64,000 nt of DNA from Rhizophagus irregularis (GCF_026210795.1 NC_089433.1:3063001-3127000), one strand, 5' to 3'; numbered from the stretch's first letter, positions 34,082 through 44,199 are shown. Made by a program: numbers and translations. The notes: generated by a model from the sequence alone, not told the origin.

Positions 34082-34594
34082 TTACATTTGCCATGTTACT
34101 CTGATTTCTAGGTCTTTACGGGTTTCTATGAGTTTTTCAATGGCATTTCTATTTTTAAAATATCGACTATATCTGATATCTATCATTCGAAGGTTTGGTA
34201 ATATATGCAGAATTTCACTTAGCAAATCTCTAACGTCACCTTTTCCACCATAGTATTGATAATCTATTATGCTAAGTTCCTGGATATTGGGGCAAGCTTG
34301 TAGCATTTTTACAATACAGATAGGCCATAATAATACTCCATCCATATTAAGCTTTCTGATATATTTTCCACATACTGTCCCTGGTTTTGTGAGATGTTTG
34401 TACATTTGGAACTCCTTAATATTATAGCGGTTATAAAGGTCTGTTTCACCCCATAGGAGAGAGTTTGCTACTACAGCCCATTTTCGACACACTAATGCAT
34501 AATTGCAAAGATAATGCCAACGGTAGTAAGTGCCTTCATATGTAGTTTTGAATATCTTTTCTAAAAGTTCGAAAGGTAAGCTATTGTTTGTCAT
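34082..34594 (-). CDS. F-box protein with leucine-rich tail, Polinton
   Basis: 170 residues from ATG 34594. Residues 5-50 (SLPFELLEKIFKTT...YALVCRKWAVVANSLLWGET) are a clear F-box: LP-x-ELL-x-IF, VCRKW and LLW. The rest has LRR-like spacing (ACPNIQELSIIDYQYYGGKG, ILPNLRMIDIRYSRY). It is divergent from the TBP-like gene, 105 bp apart, with the shared promoter-like motif on its side. F-box/LRR proteins are very numerous in Rhizophagus, so host capture is likely; in the element it may target host proteins for ubiquitination (inference). Confidence 0.75.
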   Translation of the reverse strand: MTNNSLPFELLEKIFKTTYEGTYYRWHYLCNYALVCRKWAVVANSLLWGETDLYNRYNIKEFQMYKHLTKPGTVCGKYIRKLNMDGVLLWPICIVKMLQACPNIQELSIIDYQYYGGKGDVRDLLSEILHILPNLRMIDIRYSRYFKNRNAIEKLIETRKDLEIRVTWQM

Positions 34595-34623
34595 GGTATC
34601 TCATATGAGATATTGATGAAGAA

Positions 34624-34647
34624 GTTTTATTTAATTAGATTTTTTTC
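34624..34647 (-). promoter_or_regulatory. Promoter-like motif upstream of the minus-strand F-box gene
   Basis: On the minus strand AATCTAATTAAATAAAAC, one of the four copies of AATSTAATTGAATAAAAG, ending 29 bp before the ATG at 34594. It is not part of the TIR, so its similarity is not due to TIR duplication. Confidence 0.5.
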
Positions 34648-34699
34648 TTAAGATAAAATAATTTGAACATTTCTTTTCTATCAATAGAAAAAACCAGAC

Positions 34700-35491
34700 A
34701 TGCTTACTTTTAGTGAACTTACTCCATCTCTTACTGTTACTGAATTTAAGATCAATGTTGAAGGGCTTGATTACACCGTGCTTGGTCATAAGCTTGAACC
34801 TACTAAGGATGTTATTGCCATTAATAGCAACTTTATTCATAAAGTTTTTGAGGGTTATGAACAGTACTTGTCTAAACCAAAAGGTGAGAGACGATGCAGA
34901 AGAAGTACACCTGACAATCCATTAAATAGGCGGCGACGTACTGGGAATGGTAGCACTTTTAATGCTTGCATTGAGTTTGTTATCATTTTAGCTGATACTG
35001 TACATACCATTCGTTATTTTCCTAGATCTGGTAGTATACAAGTTTTCAGGTCTTTTGATCCTGTTGCTATCTTCTTACGTTACCTTTCTGAATGTTCCCT
35101 ACCTGAGTTTTCTTCTGTAGAACTTGTGGGTGGAAATAAGGCTCTCCTGTGTAATTACAAATTTGTGATTAATATCGGGAGTAATAAGTTTATTCATCTT
35201 TCTACCTTAGCATATGCTTTAGAATCTGTAGATGGTATTCGTGAGATTCTCCCCTTTTCGATAAAGTATATTAAGAATGATGCAGGTGATATTCATTCTA
35301 AAATTGCTATAATCTTCACATCAAAGATTCGGGTACATATCTGGCCTAAATCTGGTAAGGTTAATATATTTGGCACTAAGACTGAATTGGCTGCTGATAT
35401 GATTTATAAGTTCTTACAGAAGTTGTTTTCTAATCCGAATGATTTTGGGGATTTTATTTGTGATGTACCTATTCCAGATTGTGAGAGGTAA
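34700..35491 (+). CDS. TBP-like protein (two TATA-binding-like repeats) of viral type
   Basis: 263 residues, ATG at 34700. A basic spacer (GERRCRRST...RRRRTGNGS) precedes FNACIEFVIILADTVHTIRY with RSGSIQV, and a second repeat near residues 205-245 reads KIAIIFTSKIRVHIWPKSGK, then VNIFGTKTELAADMIYKFLQ. The pattern FN-x-IxF ... K-x-GxxQ/NIxG resembles the divergent TBP-like proteins of large DNA viruses more than cellular TBP. Such proteins act in late transcription initiation. If correct, this element brings its own promoter-recognition factor, consistent with the repeated AATSTAATTGAATAAAAG motif. Fold assignment by eye only. Confidence 0.5.
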   Translation: MLTFSELTPSLTVTEFKINVEGLDYTVLGHKLEPTKDVIAINSNFIHKVFEGYEQYLSKPKGERRCRRSTPDNPLNRRRRTGNGSTFNACIEFVIILADTVHTIRYFPRSGSIQVFRSFDPVAIFLRYLSECSLPEFSSVELVGGNKALLCNYKFVINIGSNKFIHLSTLAYALESVDGIREILPFSIKYIKNDAGDIHSKIAIIFTSKIRVHIWPKSGKVNIFGTKTELAADMIYKFLQKLFSNPNDFGDFICDVPIPDCER

Positions 35492-35510
35492 AAAATGGTT
35501 TCACTGGGAA

Positions 35511-36194
35511 CTAGAAATCCTCTATTTGTAAAATCCAGCAATCACATTCCTGGCTTCTTATTGGTATAAGACATTCGTCACATAGAGTTATAGCCAACTC
35601 ATTTTTTAGTCTATCTAGCTGACTCTCGGTGGTCGGTGCAAGATTCTGATAGTATTCATTGAATTCATTCTGCTTTACTTCATCTATGTCTTCATCTGTG
35701 TCTTCATCTGTGTCTTCGTCCATATCTTCATCTCCTTTAATATGGTAGATGCTGAATTTATTTCTATATTCATCATTAGAATTTGTGAATATTCTTTGTA
35801 TATTGTAATCTATAATGTTGAATGTTATAGGTTTCTTTTTTGATAATATTTCTACTAAGTCTAATAATGCATATGCTAATTCTTTATCCTCTGAGAAGTT
35901 CTTAATGATATCTGAAAATCTTTCATATATTGCCATCTCATCTGGTAGAATAGAATATCTTATTCGTGATAAAAGTGATGGATGTATCCATATATCATCA
36001 CCTTCTAACATCTCATCAAATATTTCTACTAGCTCTTCTAATCCAGATACTAACATACTTTCTTTGCTAAATTCGGAATCTAAAGCTTTTAAATATGCTA
36101 TATCTAAATACCACATTATTTCCTTTACCCATTCTTCTATGTTGAGTTCAAACTGACCTAGTATACGTCTTAGTGATGGTCTGTATTGTGACAT
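35511..36194 (-). CDS. Acidic Polinton protein of unknown function
   Basis: 227 residues from ATG 36194, the outermost gene at the right end, 24 bp inside its promoter-like motif. Mostly helical; an acidic repeat (DEDMDEDTDEDTDEDIDE) lies at about residues 153-170, and the C-terminus has CDECLIPIRSQECDCW, a possible metal site. I do not recognise the family. It is convergent with the TBP-like gene (19 bp between stops). Confidence 0.6.
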   Translation of the reverse strand: MSQYRPSLRRILGQFELNIEEWVKEIMWYLDIAYLKALDSEFSKESMLVSGLEELVEIFDEMLEGDDIWIHPSLLSRIRYSILPDEMAIYERFSDIIKNFSEDKELAYALLDLVEILSKKKPITFNIIDYNIQRIFTNSNDEYRNKFSIYHIKGDEDMDEDTDEDTDEDIDEVKQNEFNEYYQNLAPTTESQLDRLKNELAITLCDECLIPIRSQECDCWILQIEDF

Positions 36195-36218
36195 CTTGTA
36201 AACCTTTTATATATAAAT

Positions 36219-36684
36219 CTTTTATTCAATTACATTTTTTCTCGGTATAAGAGTAATTGCTTGCCTTGCTATTCCGCTCTATTGACTCCATGGCTGGTTT
36301 CCTGGATGGGTTAATATTTTCTTACCTTTTTTGGCTCCGTTGGCTTTGAAATCCTATTTCTTGTTCGGTTGGGGGGTAAGTAGGTGAAAATATTAATAAA
36401 CAATTTAGATTATGAAATAAGTAGGATATAAGTGAATTAGATTATGAGATAAGTAGAATATAAATAGGTAAAAATATAAAAAAGGTGATATAAGTAGGTG
36501 AAAAATATAAAAAGGTGACCAGGATTGGACCCACAGCCGGTGGGAGAGCAACGGGGATAGCAAAAAAAGGGTTGTCAGGATTGGACCCACAGCCGGTGGG
36601 AGAGCAACAAGGGGATAGCAAGAAAAAGGTAACCAGGATTGGACTCTGAGGAAAGTGAGCCAGAACTGGCATTTCTATACTACT
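36219..36684 (-). repeat. Polinton right TIR (466 bp), also an empty site for transposon A
   Basis: Complement of the left TIR (14053-14243 plus 23575-23793). It is longer by one ~57-bp unit: 36519-36575 and 36576-36633 are tandem copies (GGTGGGAGAGCAAC in each). Around 36438 it reads ATTAGATTATGAGATAAG without the Plavaka element. The motif AATGTAATTGAATAAAAG on the minus strand is at 36219-36238. Confidence 0.9.
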
Positions 36685-36759
36685 GTGCTGGCCCTGAAGA
36701 GATGCGTACAGCTATTAGTAAATTTGTTATTACCTATATATATTGCTCGGGGTCCTAGA

Positions 36760-36890
36760 AAAGTAATGAAATTATGTATAATCATTATCGTAATTAAATT
36801 ATTACAATGCAATTGTAACTTCAATAAATAGCAATTAACTTTATCGTTATGACTACAATAATTGCAAAGACAAGTAAGGTTGTTAATTAT
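36760..36890 (+). repeat. Dispersed repeat copy just outside the Polinton
   Basis: Related to 9490-9615 and 13788-13950 (TTTATCGTTATGACTACAAT here). It lies about 70 bp from the Polinton target site and shows the uninterrupted version of the site used by the TAA-flanked transposon. Confidence 0.55.
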
Positions 36891-37177
36891 GTAATCATTA
36901 ATATATACTATGTGTTTATTGTTAAATAATTTTATCACGCATCACTAGTTTATTAACAAATCAATGCTTACTATTTCAGATTAAATATTATATTTTTTAT
37001 TTGAGTTGGATCACTTTTGAATTGCAAGAAGTTTATAATGTGGCTACAATTTCTTTACTGATTAAAATCGCTTGTATTCATCAGAATACATACACAATTT
37101 ATTTTTATTACACATTAGTATCGTGCAAAACAAATATTTATTAAAATTAAACAAATACCGTGTGCTTGCAATAACTA

Positions 37178-37540
37178 CTTTACTAAAAATAGCCAATTTT
37201 TTGAAATATTTTTATAGACCTAGATACAATGGCTTTCAAAACAATTGTGCAATTATTTTGTAAAATTTTTAAAATATATCAAGATATATTTGAAGTATTT
37301 TTGAGATTAAAATATTAAAATAATATCAAAGTTAATTATATTATAATAATAAAATAATAATAAAAACATTAAAAAATTATTGTGATATTATTATGAGTTA
37401 TTTTTATAGACCTAGATACAATATAATTACAAAATAATAACAAAAATATAATAAAACCATTTTGATGTATTAAATGTATTTTTGTAGTATTTTAAAATTA
37501 TTACAAAATCATTTCAAAAAATTGGCCATTTTTAGTAAAG
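37178..37540 (+). mobile_element. 363-bp MITE, copy 1
   Basis: Ends CTTTACTAAAAATRGCCAAT and its complement, flanked by TA (37176-37177, 37541-37542). The interior has two direct copies of TTTTTATAGACCTAGATACA and no ORF. Seven copies occur in the window. TA duplication and TIR suggest Tc1/mariner type. Confidence 0.85.
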
Positions 37541-37668
37541 TAATTATCGCATTATAAAACTCAAATTTGTATTAAGTTATTAAAAATTGCAAAAGTGTTT
37601 GTATTAAAGACTTAAAGTACCACATTGGCGCATTAAATTTTGTTGATGCTTAATTTAAATAATAAATA

Positions 37669-38031
37669 CTTTACTAAAAATGGCCAATTTTTTGAAATAT
37701 TTTTATAGACCTAAATACAATGGCTTTCAAAACAATTATGCAATTATTTTGTAAAATTTTTAAAATATATCAAGATATATTTGAGGTATTTTTGAGATTA
37801 AAATATTAAAATAATATCAAAATTAATTATATTATAATAATAAAATAATAACAAAAATATTAAAAAATTATTGTGATATTATTTTGAGTTATTTTTATAG
37901 ACCTAGATACAATATAATTACAAAATAATAACAAAAATATAATAAAAACATTTTGATGTATTAAATGTATTTTTGTGGTATTTTAAAATTATTACAAAAT
38001 CATTTCAAAAAATTGGCCATTTTTAGTAAAG
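37669..38031 (+). mobile_element. 363-bp MITE, copy 2
   Basis: Same orientation and length as copy 1, 129 bp away; TA at 37667-37668 and 38032-38033. Confidence 0.85.
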
Positions 38032-38033
38032 TA

Positions 38034-38984
38034 ATTAATTTTTTGAAATAAAAGTATGTACTTAACTTTTGATTCACTCATTCCATTTGAAATTTAACTT
38101 TGTCTTTTGCGATCCAAATTATATAAAATATTTTTGTAATCAATTTCAATCATAACAAGGAATTTGCATTCTAAGTAATGAATGTAGTCTGATAATAATA
38201 CTCAAAAAATGTCTAAAAAAAATTTTATAATTTGACAATTATGCTAAAAAATTAAAGATATAGTGAAAAAGAATATAATAATACTATTTTCGAATTTAAA
38301 TTTTAATTTAGTTTATTAGTTTTTGTTAATTCATTAATATAAATAATAATCAATCAGACATTTGGAAAGTGTATTATATAAATAAATAAAAAACAATAAG
38401 CAGCAAAAATAACAATTACTTATTATTTGTTACTCATTCTTTTCAATTACTTTTGTTCATTATGTATTTAAACTTATTTAATTTCAAAAATGCAGATATA
38501 CATTAAATAAACAATAACAATAAAAAAAAAATAAAAATGCCATAAATGTTGAAAAGTAATCAATAATTTAATTTAATGCTTAATAAAGTAAAGTGTTAAG
38601 TATCCGAGACAAGCGGTTGCACTGTCTACAAAGAGAAGGAAAAAAAGCTAGCAAAATTTATTTACAAATAACAAAAATAGCTGTTTCATGATCATAATAA
38701 AGATATTAAATTTTTATATTAATTCAACTCTTTTTTTTTTAATTTGAAAAAGTTGCATACGAGATTTTTTTAGCAATTAAATTTATGAGTTGTACAAAAG
38801 ACGTGTCAATTCGCACTATTGCCAATTGACGCTTAAAATCAACTTTAAAATCTTAGTTGCATTTATTTTAAAGTTTTGAATTTGTATACTTTCTTTAATT
38901 AATTGTTGCCAATCTGTTGGCCAAAATATTTATTTATTTAAATAAAGTAAATCATAAACCTCTAAAATTTTATTTTAGTAATTA
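38034..38984. other. AT-rich DNA without recognised features
   Basis: Low-complexity A/T sequence; I see no exon, RNA gene or repeat that I can support. Confidence 0.5.
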
Positions 38985-39509
38985 CAGTCGCCATTGGTTA
39001 TAACGAATTTTTTTGTACCGAAAACTTGTTGTATTGAACCAAGTTTCACAGAACTGATTTTTTTATAATTAATTGCACTGGATATAACGAAATCACATAA
39101 TAAATTACTATATACCGCATCCGAACTTATTTTAGCCAGCCCAAGTATATTAGTTACATATTTAGTATACCGAACTATCACATGACTTTAATTAGTAATA
39201 TAAAAGAATGGACTACTGGAAAAATTATTTCTGCTAGTATCAGATAAAATTTTCATTTGAATAGCTGGTAAATACTTAAAAAATCGATGAACACATAAAT
39301 TTTAAATAAAATATAGTGTTATCTGTTATAGTAAGTCATGTAATCATCCGAACTTTAAATATTACAGTATATGCTGCTATAATTTAATTGGATAAAATTC
39401 ATATAGTACCGAACAGTTTGGTATATAATATGAATATCATATATCGAATTCACCATATACTGAACCAAAACGCTTGGAACGGCAGGTTCGTTATATCCAG
39501 TGGCGACTG
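38985..39509. mobile_element. 525-bp pogo-like MITE
   Basis: TIRs CAGTCGCCATTGGTTATAAC and the complement of the right end agree at about 21 of 23 positions (through ATAACGAA); TA flanks both sides (38983-38984, 39510-39511). A CAGT start with TA duplication is typical of pogo/Tigger-type elements. No transposase inside; the minus ORFs 38975-39181 and 39355-39570 are within repeat sequence. Confidence 0.75.
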
Positions 39510-39747
39510 TATATGACTTATTTATTATGATAATTACTAATAAAAAAGAATTGGCTACGTTCAATTCCAAATTACATTTAGCGTTGTACTATTACCTGAA
39601 AGATTTAAAAAGTACCATATTATACAAAAGAAAATACATTAACTAATGTATTATTATTCAATTAATATTGATAATACAGTATTATAAAAAATTCTTTATA
39701 TATCAGTTAATTAAGGCTATTAATCCATAATAAAATTTTTCATTAAA

Positions 39748-40041
39748 ATGGAAAAAGTATCAAATCTGAATGAACAATTATTAAGTAATAAATCAAATGT
39801 AATCAAAGGTCTATATATCTCAACAGATGGAACAAAAAAATCCCGTTATGTTATCAGAACACTTAATGATCTTAGTACACTTTTAACAGGAAATAAAATT
39901 CGCAAATGTACTATAGAATATCTAAACGGAAGTTATAAACTTTTATATGATTCGCAATCAAAAGAATCACAAAATGAATATTCTTTACTGAAACCCGTAT
40001 ATTTGAAGCGAAGCAGTTGTATAGTTGTTACCTATTGGTAA
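39748..40041 (+). CDS. Small hypothetical protein
   Basis: 97 residues, ATG 39748. A helical N-terminus (MEKVSNLNEQLLSNKSN) followed by alternating beta-like residues (VIKGLYISTDGTKKSRYVIR). No family recognised. The last codons enter a hairpin at 40004-40075, so the 3' end may have been altered by a small insertion. Codon usage is AT-biased like its neighbours; it may be a single exon of a larger gene. Confidence 0.35.
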   Translation: MEKVSNLNEQLLSNKSNVIKGLYISTDGTKKSRYVIRTLNDLSTLLTGNKIRKCTIEYLNGSYKLLYDSQSKESQNEYSLLKPVYLKRSSCIVVTYW

Positions 40042-40075
40042 CCAATAGGCATCAGGTAAGCAACTGCTTCGTTTC
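40004..40075. repeat. Small inverted repeat at the end of the 97-residue ORF
   Basis: GAAGCGAAGCAGTTG (40004-40018) pairs with CAACTGCTTCGTTTC (40061-40075, 14 of 15); an inner GGTAACC palindrome lies in the loop. Could be a terminator-like hairpin or a tiny foldback. Confidence 0.5.
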
Positions 40076-40566
40076 ATATTTTTTAATTTATTGTACTATG
40101 ACATTGATAGGCAACAACTTAGCAGCGGCTTGGTGAGATTATCGATTAGCAAAATTTTGTAAAATTCGTATTTGTTATATTTATTTAAAATCGCCTAAAA
40201 AAGTCACGATATTGCTGCAGGTTGGCTGCGCAGCTCCAACGAATTAAAATGTAACACGATGCAGATCTTTTTTTTGAAAAAAAAATTTAGCTTTGATAAT
40301 TACAAAAATAAATTATAACATAGACGTATACACATCTTCTCATTAAAGTATCTATCTATCTAATTTATCTATTCTAATATCGAATAATCTTTTGCGTATC
40401 TTGAACTTCTAAAAGATGTAAATCTATTATACGTCCATAAATCCGAATCATCTAACATTAACCATTTCTAGATGATAATACCCAATCCATCTGTCGCACA
40501 CGTCTCTACTAAACTTGTCTTTTATTTTTACATGATCCATAACTTAAAATTCTTGTACAATTACTT

Positions 40567-40785
40567 TTACTCATTCTTTTCATTTTTTTTTTTGTAATTC
40601 CATACTGTTTTCCCATTTAGTATCCATATATACATTTTCACAAATTCCTTGATATCTTTAACAAAGTTGATAATGCCCTTTTTGTATCGTTTATCTCGAG
40701 ATCTACCCAGTAAGCGGTTGATAGCTTCATGAAAGATTCGTATATTAAAATCAAACATATCTGGAGTCGCTGTACGATCTGCCAT
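40567..40785 (-). CDS. Hypothetical ORF interrupted upstream by a MITE
   Basis: 72 residues (MADRTATPDMFDFNIRIFHE...). The 363-bp MITE copy 3 sits immediately before the start codon. Minus-strand sequence beyond the MITE (41142-41330) contains further short open stretches, so this may be an exon of a decayed gene. Weak support. Confidence 0.25.
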   Translation of the reverse strand: MADRTATPDMFDFNIRIFHEAINRLLGRSRDKRYKKGIINFVKDIKEFVKMYIWILNGKTVWNYKKKNEKNE

Positions 40786-40786
40786 A

Positions 40787-41139
40787 CTTTACTAAAAATG
40801 GCCAATTTTTTGAAATATTTTTATAGACCTAGATACAATGGCTTTCAAAACAATTGTGCAATTATTTTGTAAATATATCAAGATATATTTGAGGTATTTT
40901 TGAGATTAAAATATTAAAATAATATCAAAGTTAATTATATTATAATAATAAAATAATAACAAAAACATTAAAAAATTATTGTGATATTATTATGAGTTAT
41001 TTTTATAGACCTAGATACAATATAATTACAAAATAATAACAAAAATATAATAAAACCATTTTGATGTATTAAATGTATTTTTGTAGTATTTCAAAATTAT
41101 TACAAAATCATTTCAAAAAATTGGCTATTTTTAGTAAAG
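40787..41139 (+). mobile_element. 363-bp MITE family, copy 3 (353 bp, internal deletion)
   Basis: TA at 40785-40786 and 41140-41141. A 10-bp internal deletion near 40872 accounts for the shorter length. Confidence 0.85.
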
Positions 41140-41337
41140 TAATCATCTGTACTGACGATCTCCACTCAATATCTATATCCTGAATATTCATTCTCAATTA
41201 TCTATTCATGTCTAACGTTAACCATTCCGCTTTACATTTAACTTGATTATATTTTTTCATGAATTCTCTTAGACTTTCTCGCACCATTTCCAATACACCA
41301 TATATTCCCATCGATATTAATATAAACTCATCCTTTT

Positions 41338-41513
41338 ACACGATGCAGATCTACTAACGAATTTGTTATATAAATGTAATGTGTCTCCAACGAATTAAAA
41401 TGTAACACGATGCAGATCCACTTCTAACGAATTTGTCATATAAATGTAATGTGTCTCTAGCAAATTAAAATATAACACGATGCTAACGAATTTGTTATAT
41501 AAATGTAATGTGT
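41338..41513 (+). repeat. ~68-bp tandem repeat, about 2.6 copies
   Basis: Unit contains AACACGATGCAGATC, AACGAATTTGTTATATAAA and GTAATGTGTCTC. A fragment of the unit is also at 40236-40267, 1.1 kb upstream. Confidence 0.65.
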
Positions 41514-43249
41514 CAATTGAAAAAATTCCACTAAATGTAATGATATAATGTGAAAAAAAAATCAAGAAAAAGAAAATGTGAAAAAAAATACATAAATATT
41601 CGTAATATATTATTCCCTCACTCTTTTTTCTTCCAATTTCTCTCTTCATTTACGAACAAGTAAATATTAAAAATATAAATTTTAATATTAAAATATGAAT
41701 AATTAACAATTATTTTTTCCAATAGAATGTCACAATTCAAAAAAGAATCAAGCAAAAAAACTGTTCAAAAAAAAGATCATACACAAACTAATACACTTTG
41801 TTCACATGAATGCAGTGATATTCAAGGAACTTACTCAACTATTTCAACTAATTTTGGTTTACAACATATCGCTCTCCAACCTGCACCGCAATTTCCATTT
41901 GGATTGTATAGGGATTATTTGCGCCCACACCACTATTACAAACACCGTATTATTATCCTATATATGGACAGGTTTTTCCTCAAACGAATTTGACTAATTT
42001 GAGCGCAACTCCCACAAAAAGTTAGTGATATTCATTATTTAATATTGTTATTAAAGTGTTTTTAGTTTACATTAATCAGCAAATTGTAATAATGTAGAAA
42101 TATTGAAACAAAAATGTTCTGATAGTACGCGCAACGTGACAAAACAAAAAAAAGTTGAAGTAATTGAAGTTGAAGATGACATTGATAACGAAGAAGTTTC
42201 TGATTTACCTTGTAAGTAAAGTAAACAACAAGTTAAATTACTTTTTATAAATATAATTATTTTAAATAACTCTTATTTTATATTAGCAATTGATTTCTTG
42301 TTGCGTTGTTTGGATTTACATGTTGCAAAAGATCCAACTGTTAGGGAAATAATCACAGATCATTTTTTCGTAGTTCCACAGGAACTAGAAGCATTCGTTG
42401 AGATTTATAATGATGATGAATTAAGTGACTCAGAAATAGCTTCTTCGTAAGTTCAGCCATTGTTATTTAACAAAATATCTTTTATAATTAATAAATCATC
42501 AAATTAATTTTTTTTTTTACAATTAGAATGGAATTAATTCCTCGTACAAAACCTTTGTAAGTTATATTAATATTTAATTTTATCTAAATTAATTACTAAT
42601 TAATGTCTTGAATAATTATATAGTAATGATGAAGAAAAAGTGCTACAAGTAGCTGGCTACAGGCTGCCACTGATTTTTTTTACCTCTGCAAATAAATTTC
42701 CCTATAGTGAACGAACATTGGCCACCCCACCAGATGTTCTATACTGTCAAACCAATGATAAATACTATATTCAAGATGAAATTGCGGAATATTTGAAGAA
42801 TTCTGATCATGTAAGTTGTGATAAATCTTTATTTATTATCCACTAATTATTATTTATTAATTATTTCTTAATTTTTAAATTATGATTGGATTATCAATGA
42901 GTTAATAAATAAATTGCATGCTCTCTATATCAGAGTGCGTAATTTGGACAATAATAAAGCCATGCTACAAGATTTTGTAAAAATTATGCTGCCCTCAATT
43001 GCGGAATATATTCACATAATTGATAAACTTGTAGTGCATGTTAGAAAATTGTTTATTGATTGGAGAAATAAGCTTTGGGTCGCTCTCCTTAACAAATATA
43101 AAGAATTGGGTAATAGGTTAGTATTATTTTATGTATTTATTTGTTATTATATTCAAATTTTTATTTGATAATTAATTAATTTTGATTTATTTTATAGTTA
43201 TAATAAGTCATTAAGAAAATTATCAGCTATTCAAATTGCTAATATGATG

Positions 43250-43254
43250 AGCGT
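43250..43254 (+). repeat. Target duplication of the LTR retrotransposon
   Basis: AGCGT here and at 56292-56296. The first A coincides with the terminal A of the LTR (TAACA), so the duplication is 4 or 5 bp. Confidence 0.8.
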
Positions 43255-43774
43255 TGTTAACCGATTCGGTACGTTGAATAGATTAACTATGATTTGCAGT
43301 TAGGGAGATTAAGTATGTTTAACTATGACTGAAATCCAATCAAACAAGACACGCTTAAAAATAGGAAGTTCGTTTATAGTGTAAAAGGTTATACTTTATT
43401 ATAGAACTTTATAATTTCAAGAATAATAATTAATCGGAACTTAACTTATAACGAAGGAAAATACCAACGTTATTTATATAAAAGTTACTACATATAAAGA
43501 TATAATAAATATAATAGATATAATAAATATAAGAAATATAACTAATATAATAAATATAACTAATATAATAAATATAATAAATAAATTAAATATAATAAAC
43601 AAAATAATTATATCGATTATATTAAATATAATTAATATAATAAATATAATAGAAATAATAGGCTAAGTAGGCTGCGGCTAGGTCGGCTTGGCACAGTTAG
43701 GCACAGTAGATCCTAATTTTCCACATGATCTTCTGGCGTAGTAAATTTAACTCTACACGTGACTAGGGGTAACA
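43255..43774 (-). repeat. 3' LTR (left on the window)
   Basis: 520 bp, starts TGTTAACCGATTCGG, ends GGGGTAACA. The interior has many ATAATAAATATAA repeats. Compared with the right LTR: three substitutions and one 1-bp indel that I could find. Confidence 0.92.
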
Positions 43775-43788
43775 GGTTCCTCCTCTTA
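43775..43788 (-). promoter_or_regulatory. Polypurine tract
   Basis: On the minus strand AAGAGGAGGAACC directly precedes the 3' LTR (TGTTACCCC). This is the plus-strand DNA priming site of LTR retroelements. Confidence 0.75.
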
Positions 43789-44199
43789 ATTTGCAGCTCC
43801 TGCGAAAATCAATAAATTATTTCTAAGTTTCCTTATCTGAGGTCTGGTAATTTTCCTAATAACCTGGACATCTAGTTTCTTCGTCCTTAAGATTTGTTCC
43901 GGAAAAAACTCAAAAATATCAAAAGTCTTTTCTACAATTGTTGCATAATGTAATGACATTTTATGCTTGTATTTCAATCGTTCGCTAGGAGTTGGTAGTT
44001 GGTCTAGAAGTTGTCCTAAATAGAAAGAGTTAATCATCGCCAATTGTGTGTCCTTTAGTCGTATTGACTTCGTTACACTTCTTAGAGTTGCAGAAAATTT
44101 AACTTGGAAATCTTCTTCTTCCAAGTAGGGCGGCGGTGGAAAATTAATTTCTTCTGAAGTAGTTTGTTGAATATCTTCTAATATTTCTGAAAAATCCAT
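43786..44199 (-). CDS. Extra ORF between integrase and 3' LTR, sense strand of the element
   Basis: 137 residues, ATG 44199. A Pro-rich acidic N-terminus (INFPPPPYLEEEDF) followed by a helical, Lys/Arg-rich C-terminus (VIRKITRPQIRKLRNNLLIF). A TATATATAT on the minus strand (44244-44254) lies about 46 bp upstream, so it may have its own promoter. The stop nearly abuts the polypurine tract. I know no homologue; position corresponds to that of env-like or accessory genes in other retroelements. Confidence 0.5.
   Translation of the reverse strand: MDFSEILEDIQQTTSEEINFPPPPYLEEEDFQVKFSATLRSVTKSIRLKDTQLAMINSFYLGQLLDQLPTPSERLKYKHKMSLHYATIVEKTFDIFEFFPEQILRTKKLDVQVIRKITRPQIRKLRNNLLIFAGAAN

Larger units (their letters stand above)
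14053..36684. mobile_element. Maverick/Polinton-type element with 6-bp target duplication
   Basis: GTGCTG at 14047-14052 is repeated exactly at 36685-36690. Inside it the ends are inverted repeats beginning AGTAGTATAGAAATGCC. A 6-bp duplication, long TIRs starting with AG, a protein-primed PolB and a retroviral-type integrase are the hallmarks of Maverick/Polinton elements (previously reported, as I recall, from Glomus). Without the nested 9.3-kb Plavaka element and the 1.2-kb foldback, the element is about 12.1 kb. Gene order: F-box-like (+), PolB (+), integrase (-), coiled-coil/Gag/protease (+), F-box (-), TBP-like (+), acidic protein (-). I see no packaging ATPase, adenoviral-type protease or double-jelly-roll capsid gene. 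PolB and Gag carry nonsense codons, so this copy is not autonomous. Confidence 0.85.

Noticed and set aside
34056-36156. Plus-strand ORFs opposite the F-box and acidic genes
   Set aside because: Antisense shadows; the minus frames have recognisable domains and promoter-like motifs.
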